Assembly: GCA_949775045.1 (NCBI GenBank)
Contig: OX459103.1
Coordinates: 7,244,541 to 7,308,540, forward strand
Length of the DNA stretch: 64,000 nucleotides
Direction of reading: 5' to 3'
DNA from: Metridium senile
Taxonomy: Eukaryota > Cnidaria > Anthozoa > Actiniaria > Metridiidae
Part shown: piece after piece, positions 11,801-23,800 of the stretch
Layout of the letters: every line of letters begins with the position of its first letter
How positions within the stretch are numbered: the stretch's first letter is position 1
The notes under the pieces: generated by a model
What the model saw: only the letters and a program-made list of their open reading frames with translations
Told to the model about the DNA's origin: nothing
Database searches by the model: none
Program-made: the position numbers and the translations under genes

Positions 11801-14800
11801 CACTATGTACTTTGTGTCCTGAAAATTTCATATCATTTCCACAACAATGTCAATGGCGTTTTAAGTCATATGTGTCTCAGACATGTCTGAGGGACATATT
11901 GTGGAATTTCATTAAAAATAAACGAGTAAGAGGTCAGAAGCGTTCCTAATTACAAGCTATGCCTCGAAAGGAAAAGATTGATATGTAATATGTGTATATC
12001 CGACCCCTAACGATATGAAAACTAGTGGAAATGTCATTTTGCCGTAGCAACCCTTATATTTAAGTGCGAAATTATGCCAACGTAACAAGGGGATACACCA
12101 AAAAAATATTTTAAAAGGTCTCTAACTTAATAGAATGAAGTAATTATCAGAAAAGATATCATCACCTTCACAGTTAATCCAATAATAACCACGTTCTCTT
12201 TAAACAATGATTTTCTTATCAACTACATCTTATGTAAATACCTACGAATGTGAAGTTACTTTTGACGTATATGCTATAATTGACGCGCCTCAAAATTGCT
12301 ACATTTTGTACGTAATAGCGCAAACGTCACATATTGCAAAAGATGCACGTCACTGGTTTGGTACATTATAAAAGTTGTGCATTTGTAAAATAAATCTCAT
12401 ACTTCAAAGCGTTATACATAAAGAACATTATACAACAACTGAGCAGAAAACGTCTATTTGAAGTTCACATTGTGATCATGGCAGAGTCAATGCCGAATCG
12501 TTCGCAACGTTTGGTCTATTTAGTTACATACAGTCGAGCAGATCCCGAAAAAGTCCATTCTCGTGAATCGTTTGCAAATATTGTTCGTAATGCATGGGGT
12601 ACATCAACGACATCGCGTATTGTACAGTTTATAGTCGCTAAAGAAGAGCATAATATATATCTATACTATACTACATAGATATCTATACTACATAGATATA
12701 TATATCTATACTTATACTATAGATATAAATATATTTATTATCTCTATACAGAGATAATACATTAAAGAAAACATTGTTTGTATAGACATGACGTCTGTAA
12801 TGTGTCATTCAACACCATGTGCGCTTGTATATAGTTGTCCGTGAAATAGCAACGGTTCTCCACTGTTAAATAATAGATTACTCCCCAAATTAAACAAATA
12901 TCCCTCCAATTTTTTCAACAATAGGGTTTGTATATATTCTTTAATTGTCTGACGTTTAGTTTATATTTCAAATTGTAGTATTTAACTCAAAACCAACGGT
13001 ACTCCACGTTGAATCACTTATAAAAAGATGAAGACATGTTCAAAACAATTAATACAAGTTTTGTGTGGAGTACCGTTGATAAAATGGGCATGTTAGGCTT
13101 TTTGAATATAATTTCTGTAGGAAATAGTTAGAATAAACATCAATAAAACATTGATCAAGGTCTAAGCTCTTTTTATTGTTGCACTTAGTGAATCATTACG
13201 ATTTTACAATGGAGTACCGTGTTCTGCACAGAAGACACTGCACACTATATAAATACTGATTACGTGACAACAATGTGATTGTGAAAATATCAATTTCATA
13301 AGACAGTGAAGAGAGTGAAAATGGTCTTTAAAGGCAAAATGGATGTACTAATACAAGGTAGTAAATCTAATATTTAGTTCTTAATCCCTTGGATTTAATA
13401 ATATCTTCAAGTCGTTTGGGAATGCTTTGAATAGTTTTGTCTATGACAGTTGTATCAAACGAATATAAAGTATCAATAACACGTTCTTTAAAAGTTTCAA
13501 AATTCTCTTTAAGAATATTTTGCTCTATAGCATCATTATTTATTTTTCTTTTAACTAAATTAAAAATATTTTCAATCGGATTTAGGTCTGGAGACCTTGC
13601 AGGAATACACACCATTGTAGCCTTTGATTTTTTTAGTGCTTTTTTAGCTAATGAGCTATTTTGACTAGGATCGTTGTCCATAACAAATTTTCTGGCTTTG
13701 GTTTTTGAAAACTTTTTGAAAATGTTTTCAAAATTTCTAGTAATAAAGTCAGCGAAATACTCGCCATCCATTTTGTGGTATTGTTCAATAAAAATAGCAC
13801 CTTGTCTATAACTAATAAGAACCAAAAGGTGGAGCCTTCTTCCTCCTGCTAGACTCTTCGAACCCTTAGATGTTATTTGTAATCCCTCATTTCTTTTTCT
13901 CCAAACCCTCCCTTTAGGACTCATTGCATTTGCTTTCGGATTGTACTTATGAATAAAAGAAACTCCGTCAAGATAAAATACCATGTCCTCCGTCCAATAG
14001 TTTGGTGTAGTTTTCAATGTTTTAACATTGTCTTTTGCAAATTTAAGTCTTTTTTTTCTGTCAGATTCACTGATTAGTCCCTTTCTTCTTGTCTGTAAAC
14101 TCTTGTACCCTAATCTTTGTATTTCTCTGAGGTAAGTCCGGTAGCTTGTTTTCCGCTGCGAAAGCCCGCAATACTCTATTAAAGATTTCACTGTAAAATT
14201 TACGTCCTCTTTCCTGATCCTTTTGATTCCCCTGGATAGAATTCTTCTTTCTCTGTCAGTTAAGTTAGTCTTTCTTCCCAACTTACTTTTCTTGTCGGGT
14301 TGTTTTGAATTCCGCTTCATTTTGTTTAAACCAATTCTTCTTACACTGCTTTTTGATATAGAACACATCTCTGCTATTTCCGAAAGAGAGTATGTGTTTT
14401 TTCTAAACAGAACATACGCTCTGGCACATTTATAGGCATTAATCTTGCCTTTGAAGACCATTTTCACCCTCTCCAAACGTTGATATCTTCACAATGACGT
14501 GTATTGTTGCGTACGCCTTAAGCGCGTGCATTTTTGGGCGTTACTATGGTTATCCAATTTTGCGCGAGCTATAGTATAAATATATCAACTACGAAGCATA
14601 TATGTGTTAAGGACTGCTTATTACCTTAGAACATTTATTTTGAACACGGGTGTTATCGAATATAGAGCATATAAGTGTCTTGTCATGTAAATTTTACATT
14701 CATTTAAAGCACTTTAAACAAAAGTGACGTCACATGATAGTATTAACTTCTTTCTGGAAAAAAAATTGCTACTGTTCAAATCGGTACACTATGTACTTTG

Positions 14801-17800
14801 TGTCCTGAAAATTTCATATCATTTCCACAACAATGTCAATGGCGTTTTAAGTCATATGTGTCTCAGACAATCATTGACAAAACTGTTGGCACGATTGTTG
14901 ATTTTGTTATGTTCCTATATCTGTAATACCCCCCCTCCCCCTGTCAATGTTGCTGGAGGGGTATATGAACCTTGTCATCACCTTCACAGTTAATCCAATA
15001 ATAACCACGTTCTCTTTAAACAATGATTTTCTTATCAACTACATCTTATGTAAATACCTACGAATGTGAAGTTACTTTTGACGTATATGCTATAATTGAC
15101 GCGCCTCAAAATTGCTACATTTTGTACGTAATAGCGCAAACGTCACATATTGCAAAAGATGCACGTCACTGGTTTGGTACATTATAAAAGTTGTGCATTT
15201 GTAAAATAAATCTCATACTTCAAAGCGTTATACATAAAGAACATTATACAACAACTGAGCAGAAAACGTCTATTTGAAGTTCACATTGTGATCATGGCAG
15301 AGTCAATGCCGAATCGTTCGCAACGTTTGGTCTATTTAGTTACATACAGTCGAGCAGATCCCGAAAAAGTCCATTCTCGTGAATCGTTTGCAAATATTGT
15401 TCGTAATGCATGGGGTACATCAACGACATCGCGTATTGTACAGTTTATAGTCGCTAAAGAAGAGCATAATATATATCTATACTATACTACATAGATATCT
15501 ATACTACATAGATATATATATCTATACTTATACTATAGATATAAATATATTTATTATCTCTATACAGAGATAATACATTAAAGAAAACATTGTTTGTATA
15601 GACATGACGTCTGTAATGTGTCATTCAACACCATGTGCGCTTGTATATAGTTGTCCGTGAAATAGCAACGGTTCTCCACTGTTAAATAATAGATTACTCC
15701 CCAAATTAAACAAATATCCCTCCAATTTTTTCAACAATAGGGTTTGTATATATTCTTTAATTGTCTGACGTTTAGTTTATATTTCAAATTGTAGTATTTA
15801 ACTCAAAACCAACGGTACTCCACGTTGAATCACTTATAAAAAGATGAAGACATGTTCAAAACAATTAATACAAGTTTTGTGTGGAGTACCGTTGATAAAA
15901 TGGGCATGTTAGGCTTTTTGAATATAATTTCTGTAGGAAATAGTTAGAATAAACATCAATAAAACATTGATCAAGGTCTAAGCTCTTTTTATTGTTGCAC
16001 TTAGTGAATCATTACGATTTTACAATGGAGTACCGTGTTCTGCACAGAAGACACTGCACACTATATAAATACTGATTACGTGACAACAATGTGATTGTGA
16101 AAATATCAATTTCATAAGACAGTGAAGAGAGTGAAAATGGTCTTTAAAGGCAAAATGGATGTACTAATACAAGGTAGTAAATCTAATATTTAGTTCTTAA
16201 TCCCTTGGATTTAATAATATCTTCAAGTCGTTTGGGAATGCTTTGAATAGTTTTGTCTATGACAGTTGTATCAAACGAATATAAAGTATCAATAACACGT
16301 TCTTTAAAAGTTTCAAAATTCTCTTTAAGAATATTTTGCTCTATAGCATCATTATTTATTTTTCTTTTAACTAAATTAAAAATATTTTCAATCGGATTTA
16401 GGTCTGGAGACCTTGCAGGAATACACACCATTGTAGCCTTTGATTTTTTTAGTGCTTTTTTAGCTAATGAGCTATTTTGACTAGGATCGTTGTCCATAAC
16501 AAATTTTCTGGCTTTGGTTTTTGAAAACTTTTTGAAAATGTTTTCAAAATTTCTAGTAATAAAGTCAGCGAAATACTCGCCATCCATTTTGTGGTATTGT
16601 TCAATAAAAATAGCACCTTGTCTATAACTAATAAGAACCAAAAGGTGGAGCCTTCTTCCTCCTGCTAGACTCTTCGAACCCTTAGATGTTATTTGTAATC
16701 CCTCATTTCTTTTTCTCCAAACCCTCCCTTTAGGACTCATTGCATTTGCTTTCGGATTGTACTTATGAATAAAAGAAACTCCGTCAAGATAAAATACCAT
16801 GTCCTCCGTCCAATAGTTTGGTGTAGTTTTCAATGTTTTAACATTGTCTTTTGCAAATTTAAGTCTTTTTTTTCTGTCAGATTCACTGATTAGTCCCTTT
16901 CTTCTTGTCTGTAAACTCTTGTACCCTAATCTTTGTATTTCTCTGAGGTAAGTCCGGTAGCTTGTTTTCCGCTGCGAAAGCCCGCAATACTCTATTAAAG
17001 ATTTCACTGTAAAATTTACGTCCTCTTTCCTGATCCTTTTGATTCCCCTGGATAGAATTCTTCTTTCTCTGTCAGTTAAGTTAGTCTTTCTTCCCAACTT
17101 ACTTTTCTTGTCGGGTTGTTTTGAATTCCGCTTCATTTTGTTTAAACCAATTCTTCTTACACTGCTTTTTGATATAGAACACATCTCTGCTATTTCCGAA
17201 AGAGAGTATGTGTTTTTTCTAAACAGAACATACGCTCTGGCACATTTATAGGCATTAATCTTGCCTTTGAAGACCATTTTCACCCTCTCCAAACGTTGAT
17301 ATCTTCACAATGACGTGTATTGTTGCGTACGCCTTAAGCGCGTGCATTTTTGGGCGTTACTATGGTTATCCAATTTTGCGCGAGCTATAGTATAAATATA
17401 TCAACTACGAAGCATATATGTGTTAAGGACTGCTTATTACCTTAGAACATTTATTTTGAACACGGGTGTTATCGAATATAGAGCATATAAGTGTCTTGTC
17501 ATGTAAATTTTACATTCATTTAAAGCACTTTAAACAAAAGTGACGTCACATGATAGTATTAACTTCTTTCTGGAAAAAAAATTGCTACTGTTCAAATCGG
17601 TACACTATGTACTTTGTGTCCTGAAAATTTCATATCATTTCCACAACAATGTCAATGGCGTTTTAAGTCATATGTGTCTCAGACAATCATTGACAAAACT
17701 GTTGGCACGATTGTTGATTTTGTTATGTTCCTATATCTGTAATACCCCCCCTCCCCCTGTCAATGTTGCTGGAGGGGTATATGAACCTTGTCAATCGCGG

Positions 17801-20800
17801 GAAACATTTCCAACTCTTGTACTCTTTCATGAAAAACAGCAACATTGTATTGGGGGAGGGGGGTAGACAAACTTATCCTCATAAATGAAAAAAATGATAG
17901 ACCCACAAAAAAGTGTCCGAAATGTGATCGTGCCAACACATTTTGGCAATGATTGTCTGAGGGACATATTGTGGAATTTCATTAAAAATAAACGAGTAAG
18001 AGGTCAGAAGCGTTCCTAATTACAAGCTATGCCTCGAAAGGAAAAGATTGATATGTAATATGTGTATATCCGACCCCTAACGATATGAAAACTAGTGGAA
18101 ATGTCATTTTGCCGTAGCAACCCTTATATTTAAGTGCGAAATTATGCCAACGTAACAAGGGGATACACCAAAAAAATATTTTAAAAGGTCTCTAACTTAA
18201 TAGAATGAAGTAATTATCAGAAAAGATATCATCACCTTCACAGTTAATCCAATAATAACCACGTTCTCTTTAAACAATGATTTTCTTATCAACTACATCT
18301 TATGTAAATACCTACGAATGTGAAGTTACTTTTGACGTATATGCTATAATTGACGCGCCTCAAAATTGCTACATTTTGTACGTAATAGCGCAAACGTCAC
18401 ATATTGCAAAAGATGCACGTCACTGGTTTGGTACATTATAAAAGTTGTGCATTTGTAAAATAAATCTCATACTTCAAAGCGTTATACATAAAGAACATTA
18501 TACAACAACTGAGCAGAAAACGTCTATTTGAAGTTCACATTGTGATCATGGCAGAGTCAATGCCGAATCGTTCGCAACGTTTGGTCTATTTAGTTACATA
18601 CAGTCGAGCAGATCCCGAAAAAGTCCATTCTCGTGAATCGTTTGCAAATATTGTTCGTAATGCATGGGGTACATCAACGACATCGCGTATTGTACAGTTT
18701 ATAGTCGCTAAAGAAGAGCATAATATATATCTATACTATACTACATAGATATCTATACTACATAGATATATATATCTATACTTATACTATAGATATAAAT
18801 ATATTTATTATCTCTATACAGAGATAATACATTAAAGAAAACATTGTTTGTATAGACATGACGTCTGTAATGTGTCATTCAACACCATGTGCGCTTGTAT
18901 ATAGTTGTCCGTGAAATAGCAACGGTTCTCCACTGTTAAATAATAGATTACTCCCCAAATTAAACAAATATCCCTCCAATTTTTTCAACAATAGGGTTTG
19001 TATATATTCTTTAATTGTCTGACGTTTAGTTTATATTTCAAATTGTAGTATTTAACTCAAAACCAACGGTACTCCACGTTGAATCACTTATAAAAAGATG
19101 AAGACATGTTCAAAACAATTAATACAAGTTTTGTGTGGAGTACCGTTGATAAAATGGGCATGTTAGGCTTTTTGAATATAATTTCTGTAGGAAATAGTTA
19201 GAATAAACATCAATAAAACATTGATCAAGGTCTAAGCTCTTTTTATTGTTGCACTTAGTGAATCATTACGATTTTACAATGGAGTACCGTGTTCTGCACA
19301 GAAGACACTGCACACTATATAAATACTGATTACGTGACAACAATGTGATTGTGAAAATATCAATTTCATAAGACAGTGAAGAGAGTGAAAATGGTCTTTA
19401 AAGGCAAAATGGATGTACTAATACAAGGTAGTAAATCTAATATTTAGTTCTTAATCCCTTGGATTTAATAATATCTTCAAGTCGTTTGGGAATGCTTTGA
19501 ATAGTTTTGTCTATGACAGTTGTATCAAACGAATATAAAGTATCAATAACACGTTCTTTAAAAGTTTCAAAATTCTCTTTAAGAATATTTTGCTCTATAG
19601 CATCATTATTTATTTTTCTTTTAACTAAATTAAAAATATTTTCAATCGGATTTAGGTCTGGAGACCTTGCAGGAATACACACCATTGTAGCCTTTGATTT
19701 TTTTAGTGCTTTTTTAGCTAATGAGCTATTTTGACTAGGATCGTTGTCCATAACAAATTTTCTGGCTTTGGTTTTTGAAAACTTTTTGAAAATGTTTTCA
19801 AAATTTCTAGTAATAAAGTCAGCGAAATACTCGCCATCCATTTTGTGGTATTGTTCAATAAAAATAGCACCTTGTCTATAACTAATAAGAACCAAAAGGT
19901 GGAGCCTTCTTCCTCCTGCTAGACTCTTCGAACCCTTAGATGTTATTTGTAATCCCTCATTTCTTTTTCTCCAAACCCTCCCTTTAGGACTCATTGCATT
20001 TGCTTTCGGATTGTACTTATGAATAAAAGAAACTCCGTCAAGATAAAATACCATGTCCTCCGTCCAATAGTTTGGTGTAGTTTTCAATGTTTTAACATTG
20101 TCTTTTGCAAATTTAAGTCTTTTTTTTCTGTCAGATTCACTGATTAGTCCCTTTCTTCTTGTCTGTAAACTCTTGTACCCTAATCTTTGTATTTCTCTGA
20201 GGTAAGTCCGGTAGCTTGTTTTCCGCTGCGAAAGCCCGCAATACTCTATTAAAGATTTCACTGTAAAATTTACGTCCTCTTTCCTGATCCTTTTGATTCC
20301 CCTGGATAGAATTCTTCTTTCTCTGTCAGTTAAGTTAGTCTTTCTTCCCAACTTACTTTTCTTGTCGGGTTGTTTTGAATTCCGCTTCATTTTGTTTAAA
20401 CCAATTCTTCTTACACTGCTTTTTGATATAGAACACATCTCTGCTATTTCCGAAAGAGAGTATGTGTTTTTTCTAAACAGAACATACGCTCTGGCACATT
20501 TATAGGCATTAATCTTGCCTTTGAAGACCATTTTCACCCTCTCCAAACGTTGATATCTTCACAATGACGTGTATTGTTGCGTACGCCTTAAGCGCGTGCA
20601 TTTTTGGGCGTTACTATGGTTATCCAATTTTGCGCGAGCTATAGTATAAATATATCAACTACGAAGCATATATGTGTTAAGGACTGCTTATTACCTTAGA
20701 ACATTTATTTTGAACACGGGTGTTATCGAATATAGAGCATATAAGTGTCTTGTCATGTAAATTTTACATTCATTTAAAGCACTTTAAACAAAAGTGACGT

Positions 20801-23800
20801 CACATGATAGTATTAACTTCTTTCTGGAAAAAAAATTGCTACTGTTCAAATCGGTACACTATGTACTTTGTGTCCTGAAAATTTCATATCATTTCCACAA
20901 CAATGTCAATGGCGTTTTAAGTCATATGTGTCTCAGACAATCATTGACAAAACTGTTGGCACGATTGTTGATTTTGTTATGTTCCTATATCTGTAATACC
21001 CCCCCTCCCCCTGTCAATGTTGCTGGAGGGGTATATGAACCTTGTCAATCGCGGGAAACATTTCCAACTCTTGTACTCTTTCATGAAAAACAGCAACATT
21101 GTATTGGGGGAGGGGGGTAGACAAACTTATCCTCATAAATGAAAAAAATGATAGACCCACAAAAAAGTGTCCGAAATGTGATCGTGCCAACACATTTTGG
21201 CAATGATTGTCTGAGGGACATATTGTGGAATTTCATTAAAAATAAACGAGTAAGAGGTCAGAAGCGTTCCTAATTACAAGCTATGCCTCGAAAGGAAAAG
21301 ATTGATATGTAATATGTGTATATCCGACCCCTAACGATATGAAAACTAGTGGAAATGTCATTTTGCCGTAGCAACCCTTATATTTAAGTGCGAAATTATG
21401 CCAACGTAACAAGGGGATACACCAAAAAAATATTTTAAAAGGTCTCTAACTTAATAGAATGAAGTAATTATCAGAAAAGATATCATCACCTTCACAGTTA
21501 ATCCAATAATAACCACGTTCTCTTTAAACAATGATTTTCTTATCAACTACATCTTATGTAAATACCTACGAATGTGAAGTTACTTTTGACGTATATGCTA
21601 TAATTGACGCGCCTCAAAATTGCTACATTTTGTACGTAATAGCGCAAACGTCACATATTGCAAAAGATGCACGTCACTGGTTTGGTACATTATAAAAGTT
21701 GTGCATTTGTAAAATAAATCTCATACTTCAAAGCGTTATACATAAAGAACATTATACAACAACTGAGCAGAAAACGTCTATTTGAAGTTCACATTGTGAT
21801 CATGGCAGAGTCAATGCCGAATCGTTCGCAACGTTTGGTCTATTTAGTTACATACAGTCGAGCAGATCCCGAAAAAGTCCATTCTCGTGAATCGTTTGCA
21901 AATATTGTTCGTAATGCATGGGGTACATCAACGACATCGCGTATTGTACAGTTTATAGTCGCTAAAGAAGAGCATAATATATATCTATACTATACTACAT
22001 AGATATCTATACTACATAGATATATATATCTATACTTATACTATAGATATAAATATATTTATTATCTCTATACAGAGATAATACATTAAAGAAAACATTG
22101 TTTGTATAGACATGACGTCTGTAATGTGTCATTCAACACCATGTGCGCTTGTATATAGTTGTCCGTGAAATAGCAACGGTTCTCCACTGTTAAATAATAG
22201 ATTACTCCCCAAATTAAACAAATATCCCTCCAATTTTTTCAACAATAGGGTTTGTATATATTCTTTAATTGTCTGACGTTTAGTTTATATTTCAAATTGT
22301 AGTATTTAACTCAAAACCAACGGTACTCCACGTTGAATCACTTATAAAAAGATGAAGACATGTTCAAAACAATTAATACAAGTTTTGTGTGGAGTACCGT
22401 TGATAAAATGGGCATGTTAGGCTTTTTGAATATAATTTCTGTAGGAAATAGTTAGAATAAACATCAATAAAACATTGATCAAGGTCTAAGCTCTTTTTAT
22501 TGTTGCACTTAGTGAATCATTACGATTTTACAATGGAGTACCGTGTTCTGCACAGAAGACACTGCACACTATATAAATACTGATTACGTGACAACAATGT
22601 GATTGTGAAAATATCAATTTCATAAGACAGTGAAGAGAGTGAAAATGGTCTTTAAAGGCAAAATGGATGTACTAATACAAGGTAGTAAATCTAATATTTA
22701 GTTCTTAATCCCTTGGATTTAATAATATCTTCAAGTCGTTTGGGAATGCTTTGAATAGTTTTGTCTATGACAGTTGTATCAAACGAATATAAAGTATCAA
22801 TAACACGTTCTTTAAAAGTTTCAAAATTCTCTTTAAGAATATTTTGCTCTATAGCATCATTATTTATTTTTCTTTTAACTAAATTAAAAATATTTTCAAT
22901 CGGATTTAGGTCTGGAGACCTTGCAGGAATACACACCATTGTAGCCTTTGATTTTTTTAGTGCTTTTTTAGCTAATGAGCTATTTTGACTAGGATCGTTG
23001 TCCATAACAAATTTTCTGGCTTTGGTTTTTGAAAACTTTTTGAAAATGTTTTCAAAATTTCTAGTAATAAAGTCAGCGAAATACTCGCCATCCATTTTGT
23101 GGTATTGTTCAATAAAAATAGCACCTTGTCTATAACTAATAAGAACCAAAAGGTGGAGCCTTCTTCCTCCTGCTAGACTCTTCGAACCCTTAGATGTTAT
23201 TTGTAATCCCTCATTTCTTTTTCTCCAAACCCTCCCTTTAGGACTCATTGCATTTGCTTTCGGATTGTACTTATGAATAAAAGAAACTCCGTCAAGATAA
23301 AATACCATGTCCTCCGTCCAATAGTTTGGTGTAGTTTTCAATGTTTTAACATTGTCTTTTGCAAATTTAAGTCTTTTTTTTCTGTCAGATTCACTGATTA
23401 GTCCCTTTCTTCTTGTCTGTAAACTCTTGTACCCTAATCTTTGTATTTCTCTGAGGTAAGTCCGGTAGCTTGTTTTCCGCTGCGAAAGCCCGCAATACTC
23501 TATTAAAGATTTCACTGTAAAATTTACGTCCTCTTTCCTGATCCTTTTGATTCCCCTGGATAGAATTCTTCTTTCTCTGTCAGTTAAGTTAGTCTTTCTT
23601 CCCAACTTACTTTTCTTGTCGGGTTGTTTTGAATTCCGCTTCATTTTGTTTAAACCAATTCTTCTTACACTGCTTTTTGATATAGAACACATCTCTGCTA
23701 TTTCCGAAAGAGAGTATGTGTTTTTTCTAAACAGAACATACGCTCTGGCACATTTATAGGCATTAATCTTGCCTTTGAAGACCATTTTCACCCTCTCCAA

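Larger units (their letters stand above)
9066..11881. mobile_element. Array unit 2: truncated A fused to truncated B
   Basis: The left 110 bp of A is joined directly to B at about 9175 (ccttgtca/tcacc). This removes 438 bp: the right part of A and the left terminal repeat of B. The junction shares tca between the two parents, consistent with microhomology-mediated deletion. Confidence 0.9.
14868..17683. mobile_element. Array unit 4: second copy of the truncated A/B unit
   Basis: It has the same ccttgtca/tcacc junction and the same 2816 bp length as 9066-11881. The deletion must predate duplication of this unit, or have been copied by conversion. Confidence 0.9.
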
